A program made the position numbers and the translations under genes. From positions 62,001 through 126,000 of the forward strand of contig NZ_VLNY01000003.1 of the NCBI RefSeq assembly GCF_008297975.1: a stretch of 64,000 nt of DNA. The letters are read 5' to 3'. Below, piece by piece: positions 42,050-50,686 of the stretch. This DNA is from Antrihabitans cavernicola. GTDB lineage: Bacteria; Actinomycetota; Actinomycetes; Mycobacteriales; Mycobacteriaceae. Within the stretch, counting starts at the first letter, position 1, and each line of letters starts with the position of its first letter. Under the pieces are notes generated by a model. It worked only from the letters and a program-made list of their open reading frames with translations, was not told the origin of the DNA and ran no database searches.

Positions 42050-44902
42050 GTGGCAGGCAAGGCCCGCGTGCACGAGTTGGCCAAAGAACTCGGCGTCACC
42101 AGCAAGGAACTACTCGCGAAGCTCAAAGAGCAAGGCGAGTTCGTGAAATCGGCATCATCCACCGTCGAGGCACCCGTGGCCCGTCGCGTCCGGGAGTCCT
42201 ACTCGGCATCGACCAGCCCCGCCCCGGCCACATCGAACGGCACGGCATCGAATGGCGCAGCAACGGCTGCGCCTGCCAAGTCGGCAGCAAAGCCCGGCGC
42301 CAAGCCGTCGTCGGCACCGCGTCCGGGCCCCAAGCCCGCACCGGCTCGCCCGGCAGCACCCGCCGCTGCGGCGCCGGTAGCACCCGTCGCGCCGCCGGCC
42401 CCGGCTGCTCCGGTTGCACCCACGCCCGCACCCGTCGCCGAAGCGCCTGTCGCGCCGGCAGCCAGTGCGGCGCCCGCAGCACCTGCGGCACCGGCCGGTC
42501 CGGGACCCAAGCCCGGCCCGAAGGCGCCGCGCGTCGGCAACAACCCGTACTCGTCGGCACCCGTCGAGCGCCCCGCACCGCGACCGGCCCCAGGCGCTCC
42601 GCGTCCGGGAACCCCGCGTCCGGCACCGGGCCAGGGCGGTCCGCGTCCCGCGCCAGGTCAGGGTGGGCCGCGTCCCGCCGCAGGCCAGGGCGGTCCGCGT
42701 CCGGCTCCCGGCGCAGGTGGCCCGCGTCCGAGCCCCGGCGCCATGCCGCCGCGACCCAACCCCGGCGCCATGCCGACCCGTTCCGCCCGCCCGGCACCTG
42801 GTGCAGGTAGGCCCGGTGGCGGTCGTCCCGGCGGCGCACCCGGTGGTCGTCCCGGCGGTGCCGGTGGCGGCGGTGGCTACCGCGGCGGCGGCGGTGCGCC
42901 CGGCGCTCCCGCAGCAGGTGCTCCCGCAGCAGGTGGCTTCCGAGGTCGTCCCGGTGGCGGCGGTCGTCCCGGCGCCCGCGGTGGTGCGGCCGGTGCGTTC
43001 GGTCGTCCCGGTGGTGCCCCGCGTCGTGGTCGTAAGTCGAAGCGGGCGAAACGGGCCGAGTACGAGAACATGCAGGCCCCAGCCGTCGGCGGCGTTCGGC
43101 TGCCGCGCGGCAACGGCGAGACCATTCGTCTCGCCCGTGGTGCCTCGCTGTCCGATTTCGCGGACAAGATCGATGCGAACCCGGCTGCTTTGGTGCAGGC
43201 GTTGTTCAACCTCGGCGAGATGGTCACGGCAACTCAGTCGGTCAACGACGAGACGCTGGAGCTGCTCGGCGGCGAGATGAACTACGTGGTCCAGGTCGTC
43301 AGCCCGGAGGACGAGGACCGCGAGCTGCTCGACAGCTTCGACCTCACCTACGGCGAGGACGAGGGTGGCGAGGAAGACCTCGAGCAGCGTCCGCCGGTGG
43401 TGACCGTGATGGGTCACGTCGACCACGGTAAGACCCGACTGCTGGACACGATCCGTAAGGCGAACGTCCGTGAGGGCGAGGCCGGCGGCATCACCCAGCA
43501 CATCGGTGCCTACCAGGTCCCCGTCGACTTCGAAGGCGCCGAGCGACTCGTCACCTTCATCGACACACCGGGTCACGAGGCGTTCACCGCCATGCGTGCC
43601 CGTGGTGCGAAGGCGACCGACCTCGCGATCCTGGTGGTCGCAGCCGACGACGGCGTCATGCCGCAGACGGTGGAAGCGATCAACCACGCCCAGGCGGCCG
43701 ATGTGCCGATCGTGGTCGCGGTGAACAAGATCGACAAGGAAGGCGCCAACCCGGAGAAGATCCGGCAGCAGCTGACCGAATACGGTTTGGTCGCAGAGGA
43801 ATACGGCGGCGACACCATGTTCGTCGACATCTCGGCGAAGCAGGGCACCAACATCGAGGCACTGCTGGAAGCCGTGCTGTTGACGGCGGATGCCTCGCTG
43901 GATCTACGGGCCAACCCGGACATGGACGCACAGGGTGTTGCCATCGAGGCGCACCTCGACCGTGGCCGCGGCCCGGTGGCGACCGTGCTCATCCAGCGCG
44001 GAACGCTCCGCGTCGGCGATTCGATCGTCGCGGGCGACGCCTACGGACGTGTTCGCCGCATGGTCGACGAGCACGGCGAGGACGTCCCCGAGGCGCTGCC
44101 GTCGCGGCCCGTCCAGGTCGTCGGCTTCACGTCGGTGCCCGGCGCCGGTGACAACCTGCTTGTGGTCGACGAAGACCGCATCGCCCGCCAGATCGCGGAC
44201 CGCCGCAATGCGCGCAAGCGCAACGCACTGGCCGCGAAGAGCCGCAAGCGGATCAGCCTGGACGATCTCGATGCAGCGCTGAAGGAGACTTCGCAGCTGA
44301 ACCTGATCCTCAAGGGTGACAACTCCGGAACCGTGGAGGCCCTGGAAGAGGCGCTGCTCGGCATCGAGATCGACGACGAGGTGCAGTTGCGCGTCATCGA
44401 CCGCGGCGTCGGTGGCGTCACCGAGACCAACGTCAACCTGGCGTCGGCATCGAACGCGATCATCATCGGGTTCAACGTCCGCGCCGAGGGCAAGGCGACG
44501 GAGCTGGCGAACCGCGAGGGCGTCGACATCCGGTACTACTCGGTGATCTACCAGGCGATCGACGAGATCCAGTCCGCGCTCAAGGGCATGCTCAAGCCGG
44601 TCTACGAAGAGGTCGAACTGGGCCGCGCGGAAATCCGCGCACTGTTCCGTTCGTCCAAGGTCGGCACCATCGCCGGTTGCTTGGTCACCTCGGGCATCAT
44701 GCGGCGCAACGCCAAGGCGCGGTTGCTGCGTGACAACCTCGTGGTCGCGGAGACCGTCACCATCTCGTCGCTGAAGCGGGAGAAGGACGACGCCACCGAG
44801 GTTCGCGAGGGCTACGAGTGTGGTCTGACGTTGACGTATTCCGACATCAAGGAAGGCGACGTCATCGAGGCATACGAGTTGCGGGAGAAGCCGCGCGACT
44901 GA
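42050..44902 (+). CDS. infB: Translation initiation factor IF-2
   Basis: A 950-residue GTPase that delivers fMet-tRNA to the 30S subunit. The GTG at 42050 is chosen for AGGAG 5-9 nt upstream and for the family N-terminus [20 protein letters not shown]. Residues 50-330 are Ala/Pro/Gly-rich low complexity with 9-residue repeats. The G domain has P-loop [18 protein letters not shown] and NKID; domains II-IV follow and end in a conserved GYECGLTL block. The 165-nt gap before it shows no gene. Confidence 0.97.
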   Translation: MAGKARVHELAKELGVTSKELLAKLKEQGEFVKSASSTVEAPVARRVRESYSASTSPAPATSNGTASNGAATAAPAKSAAKPGAKPSSAPRPGPKPAPARPAAPAAAAPVAPVAPPAPAAPVAPTPAPVAEAPVAPAASAAPAAPAAPAGPGPKPGPKAPRVGNNPYSSAPVERPAPRPAPGAPRPGTPRPAPGQGGPRPAPGQGGPRPAAGQGGPRPAPGAGGPRPSPGAMPPRPNPGAMPTRSARPAPGAGRPGGGRPGGAPGGRPGGAGGGGGYRGGGGAPGAPAAGAPAAGGFRGRPGGGGRPGARGGAAGAFGRPGGAPRRGRKSKRAKRAEYENMQAPAVGGVRLPRGNGETIRLARGASLSDFADKIDANPAALVQALFNLGEMVTATQSVNDETLELLGGEMNYVVQVVSPEDEDRELLDSFDLTYGEDEGGEEDLEQRPPVVTVMGHVDHGKTRLLDTIRKANVREGEAGGITQHIGAYQVPVDFEGAERLVTFIDTPGHEAFTAMRARGAKATDLAILVVAADDGVMPQTVEAINHAQAADVPIVVAVNKIDKEGANPEKIRQQLTEYGLVAEEYGGDTMFVDISAKQGTNIEALLEAVLLTADASLDLRANPDMDAQGVAIEAHLDRGRGPVATVLIQRGTLRVGDSIVAGDAYGRVRRMVDEHGEDVPEALPSRPVQVVGFTSVPGAGDNLLVVDEDRIARQIADRRNARKRNALAAKSRKRISLDDLDAALKETSQLNLILKGDNSGTVEALEEALLGIEIDDEVQLRVIDRGVGGVTETNVNLASASNAIIIGFNVRAEGKATELANREGVDIRYYSVIYQAIDEIQSALKGMLKPVYEEVELGRAEIRALFRSSKVGTIAGCLVTSGIMRRNAKARLLRDNLVVAETVTISSLKREKDDATEVREGYECGLTLTYSDIKEGDVIEAYELREKPRD
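42595..42790 (+). repeat. In-gene repeats in the IF-2 linker
   Basis: Four or more tandem 27-bp units coding GQGGPRPAP-like nonapeptides, then a Gly/Arg-rich stretch to about 43030. Part of the disordered linker of actinobacterial IF-2, and not a mobile element. Confidence 0.8.
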
Positions 44903-44915
44903 GTGCAGCGACGCG

Positions 44916-44955
44916 CGTGCGTGGTTGCCGAGTCGAGGCTCGGTGACCACGCACG
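44916..44955 (+). terminator. Strong hairpin between infB and the DUF503 gene
   Basis: 17-base arms (44916-44932 and 44939-44955) with only two mismatches and a 6-nt loop. No U-tract follows, so in this high-GC genome it may be a terminator, an attenuator or a processing site that lowers expression of the genes downstream of infB. Confidence 0.6.
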
Positions 44956-44991
44956 AGCGAACTCGTCGGTCCCCCAGAAGGGAATCTCACG

Positions 44992-45282
44992 GTGTACGTC
45001 GGCGCGCTCGAGCTGGACATCCTGCTCGGTGATGTGCGTTCTCTGAAGGAAAAGCGATCGATCGTCCGACCGATCGTCGCCGGTTTGCAGCGATTCGGAG
45101 TGTCGGCAGCGGAGACGGGTAGCCACGATCGGTACCGTCGAGTCCTGCTCGGCGTCGGGATCGTCAGCGCGGGTGTCGACCACGTCAACGACGTGCTCGA
45201 CACCTGCGAGCGCAACGTTGCGGAGCGACCGGAACTGCAGCTGCTCGCGGTGCGTAGGCGGATCTTCGGACCCGAAGACTAG
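44992..45282 (+). CDS. DUF503 (YlxP-like) protein
   Basis: A 96-residue protein with LELDILLGDVRSLKEKRSIVRPIV and SAAETGSHDRYRRVLLGVGIVSA, the DUF503/YlxP pattern. Commonly found between infB and rbfA; ribosome-linked role suspected but not shown. GAAGGGA lies 7 nt before the GTG start. rbfA starts 18 nt downstream. Confidence 0.88.
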   Translation: MYVGALELDILLGDVRSLKEKRSIVRPIVAGLQRFGVSAAETGSHDRYRRVLLGVGIVSAGVDHVNDVLDTCERNVAERPELQLLAVRRRIFGPED

Positions 45283-45300
45283 AGAAGGGGGCTGATCGCG

Positions 45301-45774
45301 GTGGTCGATCATGCCAGGGCAAAAAAGCTTGCGAAACGAATCTCGACCATCGTCGCAACCGCCATCGAGCTCGAGATCAAGGATCCGAGACTGCGGCTCG
45401 TGACGATCACCGACGCGAAGGTGACGGGCGATCTGCGCGACGCGACGGTGTATTACACCGTGATGGGCGAGGACCTGAACACCGAGCCCGACTTCCAAGG
45501 CGCCGCAGCGGGTCTGGAGAAAGCCAAGGGTGTGCTGCGCACGAAGGTGGGCGCCGGGACGGGTGTCCGCTTCACGCCGACGCTTGCGTTCGTCCAGGAC
45601 ACCGTGCCGGACACGGCGCGGCACATGGAGGAACTGCTCGCGCGTGCGCGTGCCGCCGACGACGAAGTTGCAAAGGCCGCCGCCACAGCTCGACATGCGG
45701 GCGATGCCGACCCGTACAAGACTGCAGACCATGACGGTGAGCTGCAGTCGGAGACCTCCGGCGATGACGACTGA
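45301..45774 (+). CDS. rbfA: Ribosome-binding factor A
   Basis: A 157-residue 30S maturation factor that binds near the 5' end of 16S rRNA. KH-like fold: [27 protein letters not shown] at the N-terminus, [21 protein letters not shown] and [26 protein letters not shown] 40-residue acidic tail is added. GTG start 18 nt after the DUF503 gene. Confidence 0.94.
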   Translation: MVDHARAKKLAKRISTIVATAIELEIKDPRLRLVTITDAKVTGDLRDATVYYTVMGEDLNTEPDFQGAAAGLEKAKGVLRTKVGAGTGVRFTPTLAFVQDTVPDTARHMEELLARARAADDEVAKAAATARHAGDADPYKTADHDGELQSETSGDDD

Positions 45775-45786
45775 CGTGGCGGTCGC

Positions 45787-46794
45787 ATGACCGCCACCGG
45801 GTCGAGCGCGGTCGACGAACCCTTCGGCGACGACCAGCTGAAGGTGGCCGTCGACGCGTTCGAGGCGGCGACGTCGGTGACCGTACTCTGCCATGTCCAG
45901 CCCGATGCGGACACGATCGGGAGCGGCCTTGCGCTGGGACTTGCGTTGGAGCGCCGCGGAATTGCGGTTCAGGTGTCGTTCGCCGAGCCCGACCGACTGC
46001 CTGCATCGATGCGCGATCTACCCGGCACCGATCTGCTGGTGCCCGCCGACGAGGTCGCCCGCGCGGTGGATCTGATCGTCACCGTGGATTGCGGCAGCAC
46101 CGGTCGGTTGGGCTCGCTCGCGGATCGACTCGACGGCGCCGACACCGTGCTGGTGATCGATCACCATCGCTCCAACACTCGCTTCGGCACCGTCAACGTG
46201 ATCGATGTGAAAGCCGAGTCGACCACTGCTGTGCTCGCTCGAATTTTCGACCTGTGGGACACCGAGATCGACCGCGACATCGCGCATTGCCTCTACGCGG
46301 GCCTGGTCACCGACACCGGCTCGTTCCGCTGGGTTCGCCCCGGCACGCACGTCCTTGCCGAGCGCTTGCTGGCCACCGGAATCGACGGTGGCGCGATTGC
46401 GCGGACGCTGCTGGACAATCACCCGTTCGGGTGGCTGCCGATGCTGTCGACCGTCCTCGGCTCGGCGCAGTTGGTCGCCGATGCGCACGGCGGCGACGGC
46501 TTGGTCTACGCGGTGGTGCGACGTGCCGATGTCGAGGGACTCGGCTCGGAAGAGATCGAATCCATCATCGACATCGTGCGCACGGCCACTGAAGCCGAAG
46601 TGGCCGCGGTCTTCAAGGAGACGGAAGCGAGTACACGGCACGAGTGGGCGGTCTCGCTGAGATCGAAGAACGCTGTCGACGTCTCGACCGTGGCGACAGG
46701 CCTCGGCGGCGGCGGACACCGGTTCGCCGCCGGCTATACGGCATCCGGCCCGATCGAGGATCTGGTCGCGTCTCTGTGTGCTGCTCTCGGGTGA
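45787..46794 (+). CDS. nrnA: DHH/DHHA1 phosphoesterase, nano-RNase/pAp phosphatase (NrnA-like)
   Basis: A 335-residue bimodular enzyme. Mn-binding DHH motifs are QPDADTIGS, VTVDCGSTG and VIDHHRSN; the DHHA1 part ends in GGGGHRFAAGYTASG, the R-x-x-GGGH substrate block. The family degrades short RNAs and 3'-phosphoadenosine-5'-phosphate, and in mycobacteria the orthologue also hydrolyses cyclic dinucleotide products. It sits 12 nt after rbfA; its stop lies in a 19-bp repeat leading to dinF. Confidence 0.9.
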   Translation: MTATGSSAVDEPFGDDQLKVAVDAFEAATSVTVLCHVQPDADTIGSGLALGLALERRGIAVQVSFAEPDRLPASMRDLPGTDLLVPADEVARAVDLIVTVDCGSTGRLGSLADRLDGADTVLVIDHHRSNTRFGTVNVIDVKAESTTAVLARIFDLWDTEIDRDIAHCLYAGLVTDTGSFRWVRPGTHVLAERLLATGIDGGAIARTLLDNHPFGWLPMLSTVLGSAQLVADAHGGDGLVYAVVRRADVEGLGSEEIESIIDIVRTATEAEVAAVFKETEASTRHEWAVSLRSKNAVDVSTVATGLGGGGHRFAAGYTASGPIEDLVASLCAALG

Positions 46795-46832
46795 GGGTGA
46801 TGCTCTTGGCTGAGGGTGCTGCTCTTGGGTGA
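46778..46832 (+). repeat. Triplicated 19-bp tandem repeat across the nrnA/dinF junction
   Basis: Three imperfect copies of GTGCTGCTCTTGGGTGAG with TGCTCT at 46782, 46801 and 46820 (period exactly 19 bp). Copy 1 encodes the end and stop of NrnA; copy 3 supplies the dinF GTG start and its first codons. Because 19 is not a multiple of three, each copy is read in a different frame. Confidence 0.75.
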
Positions 46833-48162
46833 ATCGGCTGGATCGGCACGGCGAGTACTGGGTTTGGCGCTGCCCGCATTGGGCGTGCTGGTCGCGGAAC
46901 CGATCTACCTGCTCTTCGATTTCGCGGTCGTCGGACGGCTCGGCGCATTGCCGCTGGCAGGCCTGGCCGTCGGCGGTCTGATCCTCACGATCGTCAGCAC
47001 GCAGCTCACGTTCCTGTCGTACGGGACGACGTCGCGTTCGGCTCGGCTGCACGGCGCGGGCGACTATCGGGCAGCGGTGGCCGAGGGTGTGCAGGCGAGC
47101 TGGCTGGCATTGGGCATCGGTGCGGTCATCGTGGTGGTGATGCAGATCCTGGCCGCGCCGATCACCGACGTGATCGCCGGTGGGCACGATATCGCCGGTC
47201 AGGCGCAGAGCTGGCTACGCATCGGACTGTTCGGTGCCCCGCTGATTCTCGTGACGATGGCAGGCAACGGTTGGATGCGGGGGGTGCAGAACACGGTGCG
47301 CCCCTTCGTGTTCGTCGTGGCCGGCCTCGTCCTGTCCGCCGTGCTATGTCCGGTGCTGGTGCACGGATTGCTCGGTGCGCCGCATCTGGGGCTGGAAGGG
47401 TCTGCCGTCGCCAATGTCTGTGGGCAGGTCGTTGCGGCGGTGTTGTTTATCTCGGCACTGGTCCACGAACGCGCGGATCTCGGTCCAAGAGTCGGCGTGA
47501 TGCGCGCCCAACTACTCCTCGGCCGCGACCTGATCGCCCGCAGCCTCGCATTTCAGGCCTGCTTCCTGTCGGCTACGGCCGTCGCATCGCGCTTCGGTGC
47601 CGCCTCGGTGGCTGCGCACCAACTGGTGCTGCAACTCTGGAACTTCGTGTCGTTGACACTGGATGCGTTGGCGATTGCTGCGCAGTCGTTGGTGGGTGCC
47701 GCACTGGGGGCCGGTCGGATCGATCCCGCAAAGTCGTTGGCCTGGCAGATCACGCGCTGGTCGACGGTGTTCGCCGCCGCGCTGGCGGTCGCGTTCGCGG
47801 CAGGCTACGTCGTCGTACCCGGCGTTTTCACCACCGATGCCGCGGTGGTCGACCAGACGCACGTCGCCTGGTGGTACTTCGTGGCGATCATTCCGATCGG
47901 GGGAGTGGCGTTCGCGCTCGACGGAGTCTTGCTCGGAGCGGGCGACGCGGCGTTCCTCCGCACCGCCACCCTCGGTGCGGCGATCGTCGGCTTCTTGCCG
48001 CTGATCTGGCTGTCGTTGGTCTTCGATTGGGGGCTCGCGGGAATCTGGGCCGGACTGACCACGTTCATGGTGCTGAGGATGGTGGCGGTCGCGGCCCGGA
48101 CGGCGTCGGGACGATGGGCGGTACCCGGGTCGGACATCCAGATCCGGAATGCGGAAAGGTAG
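46816..48162 (+). CDS. dinF: MATE-family efflux transporter (DinF-like)
   Basis: A 448-residue protein with 12 predicted helices and two homologous halves (LALPALGVLVAEPIYLLFDFAVVGRLG in the first; SVAAHQLVLQLWNFVSLTLDALAIAAQSLVGAALG in the second), the MATE pattern. Exports cationic compounds with Na+ or H+. The GTG start lies in the third repeat copy, so the N-terminus (MLLLGESAGSARRVL) is poorly conserved; a start a few codons inside is possible. Gene order nrnA-dinF-pptH-pptT-truB matches mycobacteria. Confidence 0.9.
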   Translation: MLLLGESAGSARRVLGLALPALGVLVAEPIYLLFDFAVVGRLGALPLAGLAVGGLILTIVSTQLTFLSYGTTSRSARLHGAGDYRAAVAEGVQASWLALGIGAVIVVVMQILAAPITDVIAGGHDIAGQAQSWLRIGLFGAPLILVTMAGNGWMRGVQNTVRPFVFVVAGLVLSAVLCPVLVHGLLGAPHLGLEGSAVANVCGQVVAAVLFISALVHERADLGPRVGVMRAQLLLGRDLIARSLAFQACFLSATAVASRFGAASVAAHQLVLQLWNFVSLTLDALAIAAQSLVGAALGAGRIDPAKSLAWQITRWSTVFAAALAVAFAAGYVVVPGVFTTDAAVVDQTHVAWWYFVAIIPIGGVAFALDGVLLGAGDAAFLRTATLGAAIVGFLPLIWLSLVFDWGLAGIWAGLTTFMVLRMVAVAARTASGRWAVPGSDIQIRNAER

Positions 48163-48167
48163 AGGTT

Positions 48168-49115
48168 GTGAGCGAAGTGAACGATCAGGTCGCGCCCAAG
48201 CTGATGGCGATCAGCGACATTCACGTCGGCCATCGCGGAAACAGGCCTGTCACCGAGGACATCTATCCGGATTCGCCCGACGACTGGCTGATCGTTGCCG
48301 GCGATGTGTCCGAGAAGACCGACGACATTCGGTGGGCGTTGACCCTGCTGCGCAGCCGTTTCGCCAAAGTCATCTGGGTCCCCGGCAACCACGAATTGTG
48401 GACCACCGCAAAGGATCCGGTGCAGATCTTCGGCGCATCGCGATACGACTACCTGGTGAATCTGTGTCGCGACATCGACGTGCTCACGCCCGAGGATCCG
48501 TATCCGGTGTGGGAGGGCGACGGGGGACCGGCGACTCTGGTGCCGATGTTCTTGCTCTACGACTACACGTTCTTACCTGCCGGGGCGACCACCAAAGCGC
48601 AGGGGCTTGCGATCGCCCGCGACAAGAACGTGGTTGCGACCGACGAGTTCCTGCTCTCGAGTGAGCCCTATGCGAGCAGAGACGCGTGGTGTCGCGACCG
48701 GGTGGCGAGCACACAACACAGACTCGACGCGCTGGACCTGTCGATACCCACCGTGCTCATCAATCACTTCCCGTTGGTCCGACAGCCCACCGAGGTGCTG
48801 TTCTATCCGGAGTTCTCCCTGTGGTGTGGCACGGAACTGACCTCCGATTGGCACGTGACCTACAACGCGATCTGCGCCGTCTACGGCCATCTGCACATTC
48901 CACGGACCACGTACTACGACGGCATTCGCTTCGAAGAGGTTTCCGTCGGCTACCCACGCGAATGGCAGCGGCGCGGTCTGCCGGAAAAGCTACTGCGCCA
49001 GATTCTTCCGGTGCCGGAGTATCCGCCCGGAACGTTGAACAAGTGGGGCGGACATTTCAAGGTGACTCCTGCAATGGAGGCCGAGGTCGCGAAGATAAGG
49101 GCACAACAGGCGTGA
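48168..49115 (+). CDS. pptH: Calcineurin-like metallophosphoesterase, PptH (phosphopantetheine hydrolase) homologue
   Basis: A 315-residue phosphoesterase. Di-metal motifs: MAISDIHVGH (D-x-H), VAGDVSEK (G-D), WVPGNHELW (G-N-H-E), LINHFPLV and YGHLHIPR (G-H-x-H). Its neighbour is pptT, and in M. tuberculosis the corresponding gene pair encodes PptT and its antagonist PptH, which removes 4'-phosphopantetheine from carrier proteins. The overlap with pptT (GTGA) suggests fixed co-production of the opposing enzymes. Identity by synteny and motifs. Confidence 0.85.
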   Translation: MSEVNDQVAPKLMAISDIHVGHRGNRPVTEDIYPDSPDDWLIVAGDVSEKTDDIRWALTLLRSRFAKVIWVPGNHELWTTAKDPVQIFGASRYDYLVNLCRDIDVLTPEDPYPVWEGDGGPATLVPMFLLYDYTFLPAGATTKAQGLAIARDKNVVATDEFLLSSEPYASRDAWCRDRVASTQHRLDALDLSIPTVLINHFPLVRQPTEVLFYPEFSLWCGTELTSDWHVTYNAICAVYGHLHIPRTTYYDGIRFEEVSVGYPREWQRRGLPEKLLRQILPVPEYPPGTLNKWGGHFKVTPAMEAEVAKIRAQQA

Positions 49116-49768
49116 TCGAGCAGATACTTCCGGCAGGGGTGGCGTCGGCTGAATTGTTCGACGACCCGCCTGGATTGGCGCCACACCCACAGGAGGAGGC
49201 GTTGATCTCGCGAGCGGTGGAGAAGCGACGCAAGGAGTTCATCACCGCGCGCCACCTCGGCCGCGAGGCGATGGGAAAGTTGGGTGTGGAACCCGCGCCG
49301 ATCCTGCGGGGCGAGCGAAACGTGCCGTTGTGGCCGAAGGGTGTGGTCGGCAGTTTGACGCATTGCACCGGCTATCGCGGTGCGGCGCTGGCGTATGCAC
49401 TGCAGGTGCGGTCGATCGGTATCGATGCCGAACCGCATGAACCGTTGCCCGAGGGCGTCCTGGATTCGGTGAGCCTGCCCGCGGAACGCAAGTGGCTGAA
49501 GAAGGCCGGTACCGACATCGCCTGGGACAAGCTGTTGTTCTGTGCGAAGGAGGCGACGTACAAGGCGTGGTTTCCGCTGACCGGCCGGTGGCTCGGTTTC
49601 GAAGACGCACACATCACGTTCGAGGCAGGCGCCGGCGGAACCGAGGGCACGTTCCACAGCGATCTGTTGATCTCGGGCGAGACGCATTCGGGTCCGCCGC
49701 TCGCATCGTTCGACGGCCGCTGGATCGTGTCGGGCGATCTGATCCTGACAACGATTGCGGTGCAGTAG
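49112..49768 (+). CDS. pptT: 4'-Phosphopantetheinyl transferase, Sfp type
   Basis: A 218-residue enzyme that loads 4'-phosphopantetheine onto acyl and peptidyl carrier proteins for mycolate, polyketide and siderophore synthesis. The Mg/CoA residues are in SIGIDAEPHEPLP (Asp, Glu) and FCAKEATYKAWFPLTG (the K-E-A-x-Y-K motif), with GSLTHCTGYRGAALA as the P2 block. GTG start overlapping the pptH stop; truB follows directly with no gap. Confidence 0.94.
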   Translation: MIEQILPAGVASAELFDDPPGLAPHPQEEALISRAVEKRRKEFITARHLGREAMGKLGVEPAPILRGERNVPLWPKGVVGSLTHCTGYRGAALAYALQVRSIGIDAEPHEPLPEGVLDSVSLPAERKWLKKAGTDIAWDKLLFCAKEATYKAWFPLTGRWLGFEDAHITFEAGAGGTEGTFHSDLLISGETHSGPPLASFDGRWIVSGDLILTTIAVQ

Positions 49769-50686
49769 ATGCCACATCGCAAACCGTCGTCCGGATTGGT
49801 GGGCGCGGGTCTGCTGATCGTCGACAAGGACGGCGGCATGACCAGCCACGACGTGGTGTCGAAGTGTCGAAAGTTGTTGAACACCCGCAAGATCGGGCAC
49901 GCGGGCACCCTCGATCCGATGGCCACCGGCGTATTGGTGTTGGGGGTGGAGCGCGCGACAAAGATGCTGGGGCTGCTGGCGCTGACCACCAAGGCGTACT
50001 CGGCGACCGTTCGGTTGGGGCAAGCGATGAGCACCGACGACGCCGAGGGGGAGCTGCTCGCCGAAACCGATGCGAGGAACCTGACGGACGAGCAGATCGC
50101 CGCCGTGATCGTCACCCTGACAGGCGATATCGAGCAGGTACCCGCGAGCGTGAGCGCGATCAAGGTCGACGGTCAGCGTGCGTACAAGTTGCATCGTGAC
50201 GGCGAGGACGTGCAGCTCGACGCGCGTCCGGTGACTGTGCACAGGTTCGACGTCCTCGCCCGTCGCGATGTCGAAGGTGGGCTGGTCGATCTGGATGTCG
50301 ATGTCGAATGCACGTCCGGTACCTACATTCGCGCGCTTGCCCGCGACCTCGGTGCGGCGCTGGGCGTGGGTGGCCATCTGACCGTGTTGCGTCGCACCCG
50401 GGTCGGCCCGTTCACCCTCGAACACGCCCGCACGCTCGCCGAACTCGCCGACAAGCCCGCTGTCAGTCTCGACATCGATGCCGCCGCGGTGACCGCATTC
50501 GAGCACAGAACCATCGACGATGCAGAAGCGCTCGCACTGAGCCAAGGCAAGTGGTTGGACCCGATCGGCATGAAGGGCGTGTACGCAACCATCGATCCCG
50601 CGGGCCGGGCGATCGCATTGGTGGAAGAACGCGGCAAGCGCGCCAGCTCGGTGATGGTGGTCCGCCCGGCGACCTTGGGGCCATGA
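49769..50686 (+). CDS. truB: tRNA pseudouridine-55 synthase
   Basis: A 305-residue pseudouridine synthase. The catalytic Asp is in GHAGTLDPMATGVLVLG; AYSATVRLGQAMSTDDAEGE and YIRALARDLGAALGVGGHLTVLRRTRVGPF are further family blocks, with a PUA-like C-terminus. Modifies U55 of tRNA. Starts right at the pptT stop and overlaps the next gene by ATGA. Confidence 0.95.
   Translation: MPHRKPSSGLVGAGLLIVDKDGGMTSHDVVSKCRKLLNTRKIGHAGTLDPMATGVLVLGVERATKMLGLLALTTKAYSATVRLGQAMSTDDAEGELLAETDARNLTDEQIAAVIVTLTGDIEQVPASVSAIKVDGQRAYKLHRDGEDVQLDARPVTVHRFDVLARRDVEGGLVDLDVDVECTSGTYIRALARDLGAALGVGGHLTVLRRTRVGPFTLEHARTLAELADKPAVSLDIDAAAVTAFEHRTIDDAEALALSQGKWLDPIGMKGVYATIDPAGRAIALVEERGKRASSVMVVRPATLGP

Noticed and set aside
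42595-43030. IF-2 repeats as a mobile or regulatory repeat
   Set aside because: They encode the known disordered linker of actinobacterial IF-2 and stay in frame throughout.
42155-43687. Thr/Cys/Gly-rich minus-strand frame opposite infB
   Set aside because: Results from the low-complexity Ala/Pro/Gly repeats of IF-2 read backwards.
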